Shown in pieces: positions 27,051 through 34,996 of a stretch of DNA of 64,000 nt (the first letter of the stretch is position 1; the number at the start of each line of letters is the position of its first letter). The notes below the pieces were generated by a model. That model ran no database searches. It worked only from the letters and a program-made list of their open reading frames with translations, and was not told the DNA's origin. The position numbers and the translations under genes are program-made. This DNA comes from an uncultured Moraxella sp. Its GTDB lineage: Bacteria > Pseudomonadota > Gammaproteobacteria > Pseudomonadales > Moraxellaceae. The stretch spans positions 62,001 through 126,000 of the forward strand of contig CALTTC010000002.1 in NCBI GenBank assembly GCA_943908425.1, in the 5' to 3' direction.

Positions 27051-28067
27051 CTAAAAACTGATAGTAAAATTTGCCTTACCCGCCCTTGCACTACCATCAA
27101 TGACTTGTGGGTGCAGGCGAGCTTTGGCAAGGCGTTTTTTTAATTCGCGGTCTAATTTGACACTGCCTGTCGTCTCAATAGTGATATTAGAGATATTACC
27201 TTTAGCATCAAAATTAAAGTTGGCGCTAACGCTTCTTTTTTTAGGTTCGCCAAGCTCTAATATTTCATCTGCCCCAAAACTTAAGTTGGGTTTTTTAAGC
27301 CAGCTTGCCGCCACTTGACTGCTGGATAAATTAATGGGTTCTTTGGCTGCTTGTGCCTGACTTTGAGCTTGCTCTAATTTTGCTTGTTGCAATTTTGCTT
27401 GTCTTTGGGCTTCTTCTTTTGCTTTTTCGGCGGCTTGGCGAGCCTCGGCTTCAGCACGTGCTTGAGCTTGTCTTTGAGCTTCTTGTCTTTGTAATTCTTG
27501 CTCAGCTTGTCTTTGAGCTTGCTCTCGTGCCAATCTTTCCTGCTCTAATTTTTCTTGCTCTAATCTTTCTTGTTGTAATTTTGCTTGTCTCTGGGCTTCT
27601 TCTCTTGCTTTTTCGGCAGTTTGACGCTCTTCTTCTTGTAGACGACGCTTTTCTTCTGCTAAACGCTCTTGCTTGAGACGTTGTTCTTCTTGCAAGCGCC
27701 GTTCTTCGGTTAGGCGTGTCTGCTCTTGTAATTGAAAGTCTGCTGGTTGTTTGGTTTTCACTATTTGTTCTTGTACTACCGGTTTAACCACAGGCTTTGG
27801 TGGTGTTGGTTTTGGTAATTCAGGCGTTATTGGCTTAGGTGGCTCGGGTGTGGTGGGTGCTGGCAAATCAGGTATTGGCTCTGTGATGGGCGTTTCACTT
27901 TCGTTGAATGTTAGTAATTCAATTTGTATGGGCGGTGTTTTGGGTAAAGTTATTTGCACCAAATCCATTTTGGCAAGTCCAAGTCCTATCAGCCCATGGC
28001 AAGACAAAACCGCCACTAAAATAGCGGCAGTTTGTCTAAAATTTGCATGGCGAATATTATGTCGCAT
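27051..28067 (-). CDS. tonB: TonB energy transducer with long coiled-coil linker
   Basis: TonB spans the periplasm and passes proton-motive energy from ExbBD to outer-membrane receptors for iron chelates, haem or cobalamin. The 338 residues have a short cytoplasmic start, one membrane anchor (about 12-33), a Pro-rich stretch (about 60-100), and an exceptionally long Gln/Glu/Arg/Ala-rich helical region (about 108-245). The globular TonB C-terminus (about 250-338) ends RAGKANFTISF. The helical region contains two near copies of EEAQRQAKLQQ and resembles TolA domain II. Most TonB proteins are ~240 residues and Pro-rich instead. A perfect Fur box lies just upstream. A TolA role is possible but unlikely beside exbBD. 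Confidence 0.9.
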   Translation of the reverse strand: MRHNIRHANFRQTAAILVAVLSCHGLIGLGLAKMDLVQITLPKTPPIQIELLTFNESETPITEPIPDLPAPTTPEPPKPITPELPKPTPPKPVVKPVVQEQIVKTKQPADFQLQEQTRLTEERRLQEEQRLKQERLAEEKRRLQEEERQTAEKAREEAQRQAKLQQERLEQEKLEQERLAREQAQRQAEQELQRQEAQRQAQARAEAEARQAAEKAKEEAQRQAKLQQAKLEQAQSQAQAAKEPINLSSSQVAASWLKKPNLSFGADEILELGEPKKRSVSANFNFDAKGNISNITIETTGSVKLDRELKKRLAKARLHPQVIDGSARAGKANFTISF

Positions 28068-28089
28068 TTGGCAATATCAACTGGTTTAA

Positions 28090-28104
28090 TGATAATAATT
28101 ATCA
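28090..28104. promoter_or_regulatory. Fur box of the tonB-exbB-exbD operon
   Basis: TGATAATAATTATCA is a perfect 7-1-7 inverted repeat identical to the Fur operator consensus. It is centred 30 bases upstream of the tonB start codon, where bound Fe-Fur would block transcription. Iron-starvation induction of this operon is therefore strongly suggested. Confidence 0.88.
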
Positions 28105-28122
28105 CTCATAAATGCGAATAAG

Positions 28123-28620
28123 TCAAGTAAATTTAGTGCCCTCTAACGCCAACAAAAATGCCTTAATGGACACCCCGCCCGTGTAACCCCCTATACTTCC
28201 ATCACTGGCAACAACCCGATGACAAGGAATAACAAGCGAAATGGGATTTTTGCCATTAGCATTAGCACAAGCCCGATAAGCTTTGGGCTTGCCAATCATA
28301 TTAGCAAGTGTTCTATAGCTTATTGTCTCACCAAAAGGTATGGTTAGTAGTGCTTGCCAAACCATCTGCTGAAAATTAGTGCCAACCGATATATCCAGTG
28401 GCAGGTCAAATGCTTGTCGCTTCCCTAAAAAATACTCATCTAATTGCTGATGTGTTGCATTAAGTAATTGCCTATCATCTTTTGTTGTGCTGGCACAATC
28501 AATTACACCAAATAATTTAATAGTTTTTTGTTGATACCAATCTAGCCCAACTAATTGACCATTTTTTATGGTGATAGTAAGGTTTGGTAAGTTTTTTGGG
28601 GTTTGATAAATACTGTTCAT
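28123..28620 (-). CDS. ogt: Methylated-DNA--protein-cysteine methyltransferase
   Basis: This suicide repair protein removes methyl groups from O6-methylguanine. The 165 residues contain the acceptor motif IPCHRVVASDGSIGGYTGG with the active cysteine near residue 131, the helix-turn-helix segment ISYRTLANMIGKPKAYRACANANGKNP-like region (about 100-126), and the N-terminal ribonuclease-like domain with LDEYFLGKRQAFDLPLD. No Ada regulatory domain is fused, so it is the Ogt-type. The stop lies 19 bases from the tonB Fur box, and the two genes are on the same strand. Confidence 0.94.
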   Translation of the reverse strand: MNSIYQTPKNLPNLTITIKNGQLVGLDWYQQKTIKLFGVIDCASTTKDDRQLLNATHQQLDEYFLGKRQAFDLPLDISVGTNFQQMVWQALLTIPFGETISYRTLANMIGKPKAYRACANANGKNPISLVIPCHRVVASDGSIGGYTGGVSIKAFLLALEGTKFT

Positions 28621-28779
28621 AGTGATTGATTAATTTTTTAAACTGGTAAATCGTTATTTTTAAATAATTTTTTAGATTGTTAATAATAATTTAATATTTT
28701 TTTCATATGATATTTTTAAATACTATATATGATTATCAAATGATACATTTTGATTATGTTAAATAAAATTTAATAAAAA

Positions 28780-28803
28780 CAAAAAGCCATCTAAAATGAT
28801 GGC
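28780..28803 (-). terminator. Terminator after ftsY
   Basis: On the minus strand the stem GCCATC/GATGGC with a six-base loop runs into TTTTTG, immediately after the ftsY stop codon. Confidence 0.75.
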
Positions 28804-28810
28804 AAAAGTC

Positions 28811-29734
28811 CTATTCGTCTTTATCCAGTAATGCTTCTACAAAATCATCGGCACGAAAAGCTTGCAAATCATCAATGGCTTCACCCACACCGATGTAACG
28901 AATGGGAATGTCGGTATTTTGGGCAATATTAAACACCACACCCCCCTTGGCGGTGCCATCAAGTTTGGTAATTGTAATGCCTGTCAATGCCACGGCTTCA
29001 TTAAAAATATTGACTTGATTGATGGCGTTTTGTCCTGTGCCGGCATCTAGCACAATCATGGTCTCGTGCGGGGCAGTTTCATCGGCTTTTTTGATGACAC
29101 GCACCACTTTTTGCAGTTCACTCATCAAATGGCTTTTGTTTTGCAAACGCCCTGCGGTATCGGCAACCAGTACGTCAACCCCTTTGGCTTTGGCAGATTG
29201 AATGGCATCAAAAATCACCGAAGCACTGTCCGAGCCGTGTCCTTGGGCAACCACTTGAATGTTATTTCTTTGTCCCCAAACTTGTAACTGTTCAGTTGCC
29301 GCTGCCCGAAAAGTGTCCCCTGCTGCCAGCATCACGCTTTTACCTTCCGCTTGCATCCGTTTGGCAAGCTTACCGATGGTCGTGGTTTTGCCCACACCAT
29401 TAACGCCGACCATTAAAATCACAAATGGTTTTTTGCTTTCATCAATGACAAGTGGAGCAACTTTTGGATTTAAAATTGCTGATAGCTCACTTTTTAATGC
29501 CTTATATAAAGCGCGAGAATGAATCAAATCACCGCGTGCGGTAGCTTCGGTTAAGTGTGTAATAATCCGTTTGGTTGCTTCCACGCCAATATCAGCGACC
29601 AGCAGTTGGTCTTCAACTTCTTCCAGCAGTTCATCGTCAATTTCTTTACCGCCCACCAGCACGTTCATCAAGCCTTCGCTTAGATTTTTACTGGATTTGG
29701 ACAAGCCAGCCTTCATACGGGCAAAAAAACTCAT
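28811..29734 (-). CDS. ftsY: Signal recognition particle receptor FtsY
   Basis: FtsY docks the SRP-ribosome complex at the inner membrane and hydrolyses GTP with Ffh. I choose the ATG at 29734 (MSFFARMKAGLSKSSKNLSE, 307 residues), preceded by GAGAA; the 32 codons upstream open at a TTG and look non-coding. The N domain (about 1-85, with DELLEEVEDQLLVADIGV) precedes the NG GTPase: GVNGVGKTTTIGKLA (G1), DTFRAAATEQL, DTAGRLQNKSHLM (G3), TKLDGTAKGG (G4) and IGVGEAIDDLQAF. There is no acidic A domain, so membrane binding must rely on the short N-terminal amphipathic helix. Confidence 0.95.
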   Translation of the reverse strand: MSFFARMKAGLSKSSKNLSEGLMNVLVGGKEIDDELLEEVEDQLLVADIGVEATKRIITHLTEATARGDLIHSRALYKALKSELSAILNPKVAPLVIDESKKPFVILMVGVNGVGKTTTIGKLAKRMQAEGKSVMLAAGDTFRAAATEQLQVWGQRNNIQVVAQGHGSDSASVIFDAIQSAKAKGVDVLVADTAGRLQNKSHLMSELQKVVRVIKKADETAPHETMIVLDAGTGQNAINQVNIFNEAVALTGITITKLDGTAKGGVVFNIAQNTDIPIRYIGVGEAIDDLQAFRADDFVEALLDKDE

Positions 29735-29853
29735 TGCTATTCTCGGTAAAATTTGCTTTATTGTAACACAATCACCGCAAAACAGTACAATGACATTGCT
29801 TTTTTTCTTAAAATGACTTAATTTAGACAAGTTTTATTACAAGGACTACAATT

Positions 29854-29973
29854 ATGCGAACGTTTTACGCCCTACTCGCTACCGCCCTATTGCTCACGCT
29901 CACGGCGTGCAACCACATACACCCTACCGCAAGCGTTATGGTGGGCGCAACCACTGGCACTTTAGCCCACTAA
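29854..29973 (+). CDS. Very small lipoprotein, 39 residues
   Basis: A short frame begins at ATG 29854 with an AAGGA ribosome site 8 bases upstream. Its 39-residue product is a type II signal peptide (MRTFYALLATALLLT) followed by a lipobox LTAC at Cys19 and only 20 mature residues (NHIHPTASVMVGATT and so on). Such minimal lipoproteins are common upstream of envelope genes, but the family is unknown to me. It lies 42 bases before the first M16 peptidase gene, which is also a lipoprotein, and could share its transcript. Confidence 0.65.
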   Translation: MRTFYALLATALLLTLTACNHIHPTASVMVGATTGTLAH

Positions 29974-30015
29974 CTATAGCTTATTAATTATAGCCCACTA
30001 CTTACTAGGATACTT

Positions 30016-31395
30016 ATGCTTTTTTATCAGCGATTGCTAGCCCTTAGCATAACGAGCATTTTGCTTGTGGCATGTCAGGCACCACAAATTCCGTCAAGTG
30101 TCGCGCCTGCCCCAAGTGCACCAATCAACACACAAGACAGCCAAGTACACCAATATACATTGAACAACGGTTTAAAGGTGATTATTAAAGAAGACCACCG
30201 CGCGCCTATTGTCATGACCCAAATTTGGTATAATGTCGGCTCAAGCGATGAAGTGGCAGGTAAAGGCGGTTTGGCGCATTTTTTGGAACATATGATGTTC
30301 AAAGATACACCGCTATTATCAGGCGATCAATACCACAAGCTAATCAGCCATTTTGGTGGCAATAAAAACGCTTTTACTAGCCACGACTACACCGCCTATT
30401 ACGAAAGCTTGCCTGCTAATCAATACCCTATCGCTCTACAAATCGAAGCCAATCGCATGCAAAACCTGTTGCTACAGTCTGATGAGATTGCCACCGAAAA
30501 AAAGGTCATCCAAGAAGAACGCCGGCAACGCACCGATGATAATCCCATTGCCAAAGCCTATGAAGAATTTCGCCTGCTGGCACTAAAAAACTCCCCCAAA
30601 GCACGCCCTGTCATTGGCGCAATGGATGAGATTGCCGAGCTTAGCCAAAGCGATTTAACCAACTGGTATCGCACTTGGTATAGTCCCAATAATGCCACCT
30701 TGGTTATTGTCGGCGATGTCACAGCAAAGGACGTCATGCCTTGGGTGCACAAATATTTTGATACCCTCAAACAAGCCGAACTACCCACGCGCCAAAATCT
30801 CCAAGTGCCCACGCACAACGGCTATCAACTAACCGTTAGCCCCCAAGCGGTGACCGTGCCAAGTTTAATGATGGGCTTTAACGTCCCAAGTATCACAACC
30901 AATCCCAAAGATGCGTATGCTTTAGCCTTATTTGCTGACATTGCCGATGGTAGCCAATCTGCCCGCTTTGAAAAAAATCTGGTGCGCGACCGCCAGCTAT
31001 TTGATAGCATTGGTGCAAGCTTTAATTTATTGCAAAAAGGCGATGGCTTATTTACCATCATGGCGACACCCAAAGCAGGAGTAAGTCTTGAGAGCGCCGA
31101 GCAAGCCATCTTAGATGAGCTGACCGCCATTAGCACCCAACCAATTAGCGACAGCGAGCTTGAACGGGGACAAATCGGTCTAAGCGCTAGTCTTATTTTT
31201 GCTAATGACAGTATTGCCGAGCAAGCCAACACCTTAGGCATGCTAACAACGCTAGGACTGCCACACGACACCCTAGAAAAACTACCCGCTACCTTACGCG
31301 CGGTGAGTAAAGACAGCATTCAACAAACAGCGCGTAACTATATCACCAAAGACAATCTAACCACCATCTATGTGGTGCCAGACAGCAAACAATAA
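30016..31395 (+). CDS. M16 family zinc metallopeptidase, lipoprotein, catalytic partner
   Basis: This is a 459-residue pitrilysin-family (M16B) peptidase. A signal peptide with lipobox LLVAC places it as a lipoprotein (Cys20). The inverted zinc motif HFLEH (about residues 93-97, in GGLAHFLEHMMFK) and the downstream third ligand in TEKKVIQEERR make it catalytically competent. The second half (about 240-450) is the non-catalytic M16 domain. The next gene, 12 bases on, encodes a homologue lacking the zinc motif. Active/inactive M16B pairs form heterodimeric periplasmic peptidases that trim peptides; the substrate here is unknown. Confidence 0.92.
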   Translation: MLFYQRLLALSITSILLVACQAPQIPSSVAPAPSAPINTQDSQVHQYTLNNGLKVIIKEDHRAPIVMTQIWYNVGSSDEVAGKGGLAHFLEHMMFKDTPLLSGDQYHKLISHFGGNKNAFTSHDYTAYYESLPANQYPIALQIEANRMQNLLLQSDEIATEKKVIQEERRQRTDDNPIAKAYEEFRLLALKNSPKARPVIGAMDEIAELSQSDLTNWYRTWYSPNNATLVIVGDVTAKDVMPWVHKYFDTLKQAELPTRQNLQVPTHNGYQLTVSPQAVTVPSLMMGFNVPSITTNPKDAYALALFADIADGSQSARFEKNLVRDRQLFDSIGASFNLLQKGDGLFTIMATPKAGVSLESAEQAILDELTAISTQPISDSELERGQIGLSASLIFANDSIAEQANTLGMLTTLGLPHDTLEKLPATLRAVSKDSIQQTARNYITKDNLTTIYVVPDSKQ

Positions 31396-31407
31396 CCGAG
31401 ATATCTT

Positions 31408-32808
31408 ATGACAATAACTCACCATTACCGCGCCTTATCCCTTGCCGTAGCGCTTGCCGTGACAGCGCTAAGCCCCAATGCTAGCGCCACTACCCTCCCA
31501 TCTCTTGACAGTATCAATCAGCTTGGCGAGTTGCAATTTCACCCACCGACAAGCACGCAGTTTGCCACAAGTCACGGCGTGCCAGTGCGCTTTACTGCCC
31601 TTGATGCCTTGCCTATCGTAGATATTTCGGTAAGCTTTGCGGCAGGGTCAGGTTACGATGGCGATAAGTTGGGGGTCGCCAATATGACCGCCACCATGCT
31701 CACCGCTGGCACTAAGCAATTGGACGAAGAAGCCTTACTGCAAACTGCCGATATGCTAGGCATGACTATCAACGCCGATGCCAGTAAAGACGTCTTTGAA
31801 GTGCACTTGCGTAGCTTAAGTCACCCAGAGACCCTAACCGCCGCTGTAGCACTGCTAAGCGATATATTGGCGCACCCACGCTTTGACCCTAAGGTGTTGG
31901 AGCGCAACAAAAGTGAGCTACTTACCTATTTGCGTCAGCAAGAAACCAATCCCAACTATTTGGCAAGACGAGCTTTTGGGCAAGCTTTGTATGGCAATCA
32001 CCCTTATGCCCACCCCACCACTGGCGATAGCGAGAGTATTCCAGCATTAACTAGCCAAGATTTACAGCAATTTCACAAGCAATTATTAACCCAACAAAAC
32101 GCGGTTATCACCATCACTGGTCAGCTAGATGATACCCAAGCACGTGCCATTGCCGAACAAATTGCCCATAGTCTACCACTAGGCAAAAAACCCGAACGCT
32201 TGCCTGCACCAAAACCCATGCCAGCACAGCACGTTCACGTTCCCTACAATAGCAACCAAAGCGTGGTTATTATGGGCAATTTAACCTCAGGCTTTGCCAA
32301 AGACCCTGCAAGCTTACAACAATCTAGCAATTTTTCTTTAGCTAATGATGTGCTTGCCGGCGGCGACTTTAACGCCCGATTAATGCAAGAAATCCGCGTC
32401 AAGCAAGGCTACACTTATGGCATCTCTGGTGGACGTAGCAAATTTAGTGATGGCGGACATTATGCCATTAGCTTTTCCACGCAAGCTGATGTTGCCGAGC
32501 AAGCCATCAAGGACAGTTTACAAGTCATCAACGAGACCCTAAAGACAGGCATTGATCAGCAAGAATTGACACTCGCGGTATTTGATAACAAGAACAGCTA
32601 CCCCAACGCTTTTGCCAGTAATGCTGGCTTGCACAATGTTATGACTACCATGTCTTTTTATGAATTGCCCGATGATTATTTGCAAAATTATATACAACGC
32701 TTAGATAACGCCACCTTACCCACAGTAAACAACGCGCTACAAGACACCATTCACCCTGAGCAGTTTACGATTGTTACTGTCGGGCAAGACAAGCCTTCAT
32801 TGCCTTAG
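31408..32808 (+). CDS. M16 family peptidase-like protein, non-catalytic partner
   Basis: This 466-residue M16B homologue has a signal peptide (cleavage near NASATTLP). The HxxEH zinc site is absent: the equivalent segment reads VANMTATMLTAG. It retains the Arg/Tyr pair typical of the non-catalytic subunit in VKQGYTYGISGGRSKF (about 330-345), which helps hold substrate in the partner's active site. It lies 12 bases downstream of the catalytic gene and is almost certainly co-translated with it. The product should be the obligate second half of a heterodimeric periplasmic peptidase. Confidence 0.9.
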   Translation: MTITHHYRALSLAVALAVTALSPNASATTLPSLDSINQLGELQFHPPTSTQFATSHGVPVRFTALDALPIVDISVSFAAGSGYDGDKLGVANMTATMLTAGTKQLDEEALLQTADMLGMTINADASKDVFEVHLRSLSHPETLTAAVALLSDILAHPRFDPKVLERNKSELLTYLRQQETNPNYLARRAFGQALYGNHPYAHPTTGDSESIPALTSQDLQQFHKQLLTQQNAVITITGQLDDTQARAIAEQIAHSLPLGKKPERLPAPKPMPAQHVHVPYNSNQSVVIMGNLTSGFAKDPASLQQSSNFSLANDVLAGGDFNARLMQEIRVKQGYTYGISGGRSKFSDGGHYAISFSTQADVAEQAIKDSLQVINETLKTGIDQQELTLAVFDNKNSYPNAFASNAGLHNVMTTMSFYELPDDYLQNYIQRLDNATLPTVNNALQDTIHPEQFTIVTVGQDKPSLP

Positions 32809-32835
32809 TATTTTTTGCTCTGATATTTGGGGTAA

Positions 32836-33930
32836 TCACTTCCCGCCAATGGGGGTAAGTGGCATAACAACATCAGCATTTTGGGCTCGGTGGCGTAGAT
32901 AGTGGTCAAGCAAGACAATCGCCAGCATGGCTTCAGCAATAGGCGTGGCTCGCACCCCAACACAAGGGTCGTGGCGACCTTTCGTCACCACCGTGCAAGG
33001 GTTGCCCTGCAAATCAATGCTATTGCCTTGCGTGGTGATACTGGCAGTTGGTTTTAAAGCAATCGCCACACGAATGGTTTGACCACTGGCAATACCACCC
33101 AAAATACCGCCTGAGTGATTGGCACTAAATCCTGTGGGCGTTAGCTCATCTTGCACTTGATGACCAAATTGTTCTGCCACGGCAAACCCATCGCCAATCT
33201 CCACCGCTTTAACTGCATTGATACTCATCATTGCGTGGGCGATATCAGCGTCCAAGCGGTCAAATACAGGCTCGCCTAGCCCAACAGGAACATTTTCAGC
33301 AAAAATTTCAAGTTTTGCCCCACAGCTTGTGCCTTGTTCACGCAGGGATGTGATGAGCTTTTCAAAACGGGGAATGGCATCACTATCGCCACAAAAAAAC
33401 GGGTTGGTATTCACAAGCGACCAATCCAAATGCTGAGTTTTTTCAGTGCCAATTTGTACAACGTGTCCACGAATCAACACGCCCAGCCGTTCTTTTAAGT
33501 ATTTTTTGGCAATCGCCCCTGCCGCCACTCGCATTGCCGTCTCACGAGCAGACGCTCGCCCACCGCCACGATAATCACGAAAACCGTATTTTTGCGTATA
33601 GGTATAATCGGCGTGATTGGGGCGAAAGGTATTGGCGATATTGCCATAATCTTTGGATTTTTGGTCGGTATTATAGATGATAAGCCCAATCGGCGTGCCA
33701 GTCGTCTTGCCTTCAAATACCCCAGAGATAATCGCCACTTTGTCCGCTTCTTTACGCTGAGTGGCAAATTTGCTTGTTCCGGGTTTTCTACGGTCAAGCT
33801 CCAGTTGCAACTCTTCTTCACAAAGGGGCAGATTGGGTGGTACGCCATCAACAATCGCCATCAACCCCACCCCATGCGACTCGCCACAAGTAGTTACTGT
33901 AAACATCTTACCGATGGTATTGCCTGACAT
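32836..33930 (-). CDS. aroC: Chorismate synthase
   Basis: AroC eliminates phosphate from EPSP to give chorismate, the last step of the shikimate pathway, using reduced FMN. The 364 residues match the family. Signature sequences are GESHGVGLMAIVDGVPPNLPL near 14-34, RRKPGTSKFATQRKEADKV, the FMN-binding RGGGRASARET near 123-133 and GILGGIASG near 277-285, with C-terminal RHDPCVGVRATPIAEAM. It is convergent with the M16 pair. Together with aroQ (57.7 kb) it represents aromatic biosynthesis in this window. Confidence 0.96.
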   Translation of the reverse strand: MSGNTIGKMFTVTTCGESHGVGLMAIVDGVPPNLPLCEEELQLELDRRKPGTSKFATQRKEADKVAIISGVFEGKTTGTPIGLIIYNTDQKSKDYGNIANTFRPNHADYTYTQKYGFRDYRGGGRASARETAMRVAAGAIAKKYLKERLGVLIRGHVVQIGTEKTQHLDWSLVNTNPFFCGDSDAIPRFEKLITSLREQGTSCGAKLEIFAENVPVGLGEPVFDRLDADIAHAMMSINAVKAVEIGDGFAVAEQFGHQVQDELTPTGFSANHSGGILGGIASGQTIRVAIALKPTASITTQGNSIDLQGNPCTVVTKGRHDPCVGVRATPIAEAMLAIVLLDHYLRHRAQNADVVMPLTPIGGK

Positions 33931-33962
33931 ATTAGCCTCTATTTTTATAAATTTATTGTATA

Positions 33963-33987
33963 AAAAAGTGCATTATCTGCACTTTTT
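33963..33987 (-). terminator. Terminator after ilvE
   Basis: AAAAAGTGCA pairs with TGCACTTTTT around a five-base loop. It lies between the ilvE stop and the aroC start and could also act on the plus strand. Confidence 0.82.
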
Positions 33988-34001
33988 AGTTAATCTTGAA
34001 T

Positions 34002-34934
34002 TTATTCATCAACATAGCTTAGCCAGTGCTGATACTGACTATTACGCCCATGCACCACATCAAAATACAGCGTTTGCAAGCGTTCTGTTATTACACCACG
34101 TCCACCTGCGCCAATCACACGGTCGTCATACTCACGAATAGGGGTAATTTCCGCTGCTGTACCGGTCATAAACACTTCATCCGCCAAATAAAACTCATCG
34201 CGTGTGATCCGCCGCTCCACCACCGTAATCCCTAAATCCTTAGCAAACTCCATTACTGTGCGCCGAGTAATGCCGTCTAGCGCCCCGCCTGCCAAATCCG
34301 GCGTATGTAGCACCCCATCTTTTACCAAGAACAAATTCTCCCCAGAGCCTTGACACACATAGCCTTGAGTGTCCATCAATATCGCTTCATCATAACCGCC
34401 ACGTCTTGCCTCTTTATTGGCAAGAATAGACACAGGATAATTGCTCGCCGCCTTGGCTTTACACATCGCAACATTGGGGTGATGGTGCGTATAGCTAGAA
34501 GTTTTGACGCGTACGCCACCAGTAATCCCTGCCTCACCCAAATAGGCGCCCCACTGCCATGCCGCCACTGCCGTGTGAATGGTATTGTCATCGGTTGCAA
34601 TGCCTAATTTTTCCGCACCAATCCAGATAAGCGGGCGAATATAGGCGGAACTTAAGCCACTTGCCTGCACCACTTTTTTTTGCGCTTGCATTAAAGTCGC
34701 TTTATCAAAACGCACCGCCAATTGAAAAATTTTGGCAGAATTTAACAGCCGTTCGGTATGTTCATCAAGGCGAAAAATTGCCGTCCGCCCATCGTCCGTC
34801 TGATAAGCACGCACCCCCTCAAAGACCGCCATAGCATAATGTAAGCTATGCGTTAATACATGTATTTTGGCATCGGGCTGTGCTACCAATTCACCATCAA
34901 ACCACAATTTACCTTCTTGTTCTGCCAAATTCAT
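34002..34934 (-). CDS. ilvE: Branched-chain amino acid aminotransferase
   Basis: IlvE interconverts valine, leucine and isoleucine with their 2-oxo acids. I choose the ATG at 34934 (MNLAEQEGKLWFDGELV, 310 residues), which has AAGGA 9 bases upstream. This fold-type IV PLP enzyme shows HYAMAVFEGVRAYQT near residues 37-51, RPLIWIGAEKLGI, VKTSSYTHHHPN, KAASNYPVS with the Schiff-base lysine, GYDEAILMD, GSGENLF and EVFMTGTAAEITPI. The class is IlvE rather than D-amino acid transaminase or PabC. It follows glnE by 62 bases on the same strand and may share its transcript. Confidence 0.95.
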   Translation of the reverse strand: MNLAEQEGKLWFDGELVAQPDAKIHVLTHSLHYAMAVFEGVRAYQTDDGRTAIFRLDEHTERLLNSAKIFQLAVRFDKATLMQAQKKVVQASGLSSAYIRPLIWIGAEKLGIATDDNTIHTAVAAWQWGAYLGEAGITGGVRVKTSSYTHHHPNVAMCKAKAASNYPVSILANKEARRGGYDEAILMDTQGYVCQGSGENLFLVKDGVLHTPDLAGGALDGITRRTVMEFAKDLGITVVERRITRDEFYLADEVFMTGTAAEITPIREYDDRVIGAGGRGVITERLQTLYFDVVHGRNSQYQHWLSYVDE

Positions 34935-34996
34935 TTTGTTTTCCTTGTTAATACAACGAGCGATCAATTTACACTACATTTTCAATAAAAGTCAAG

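Noticed and set aside
27353..27676. 107-residue strongly hydrophobic plus-strand frame
   Set aside because: It is the antisense of the Gln/Glu/Arg-rich tonB coiled-coil, which automatically reads as Leu-rich; the tonB frame is clearly the real one.
28737..28764. Second dif-like site between ogt and ftsY
   Set aside because: The XerD arm is exact but the preceding 17 bases do not resemble a XerC arm and spacer; likewise at 40086-40113.
31408..32808. Active zinc peptidase assignment for the second M16 protein
   Set aside because: The HxxEH segment is replaced by non-ligand residues, so only a partner role is supported.
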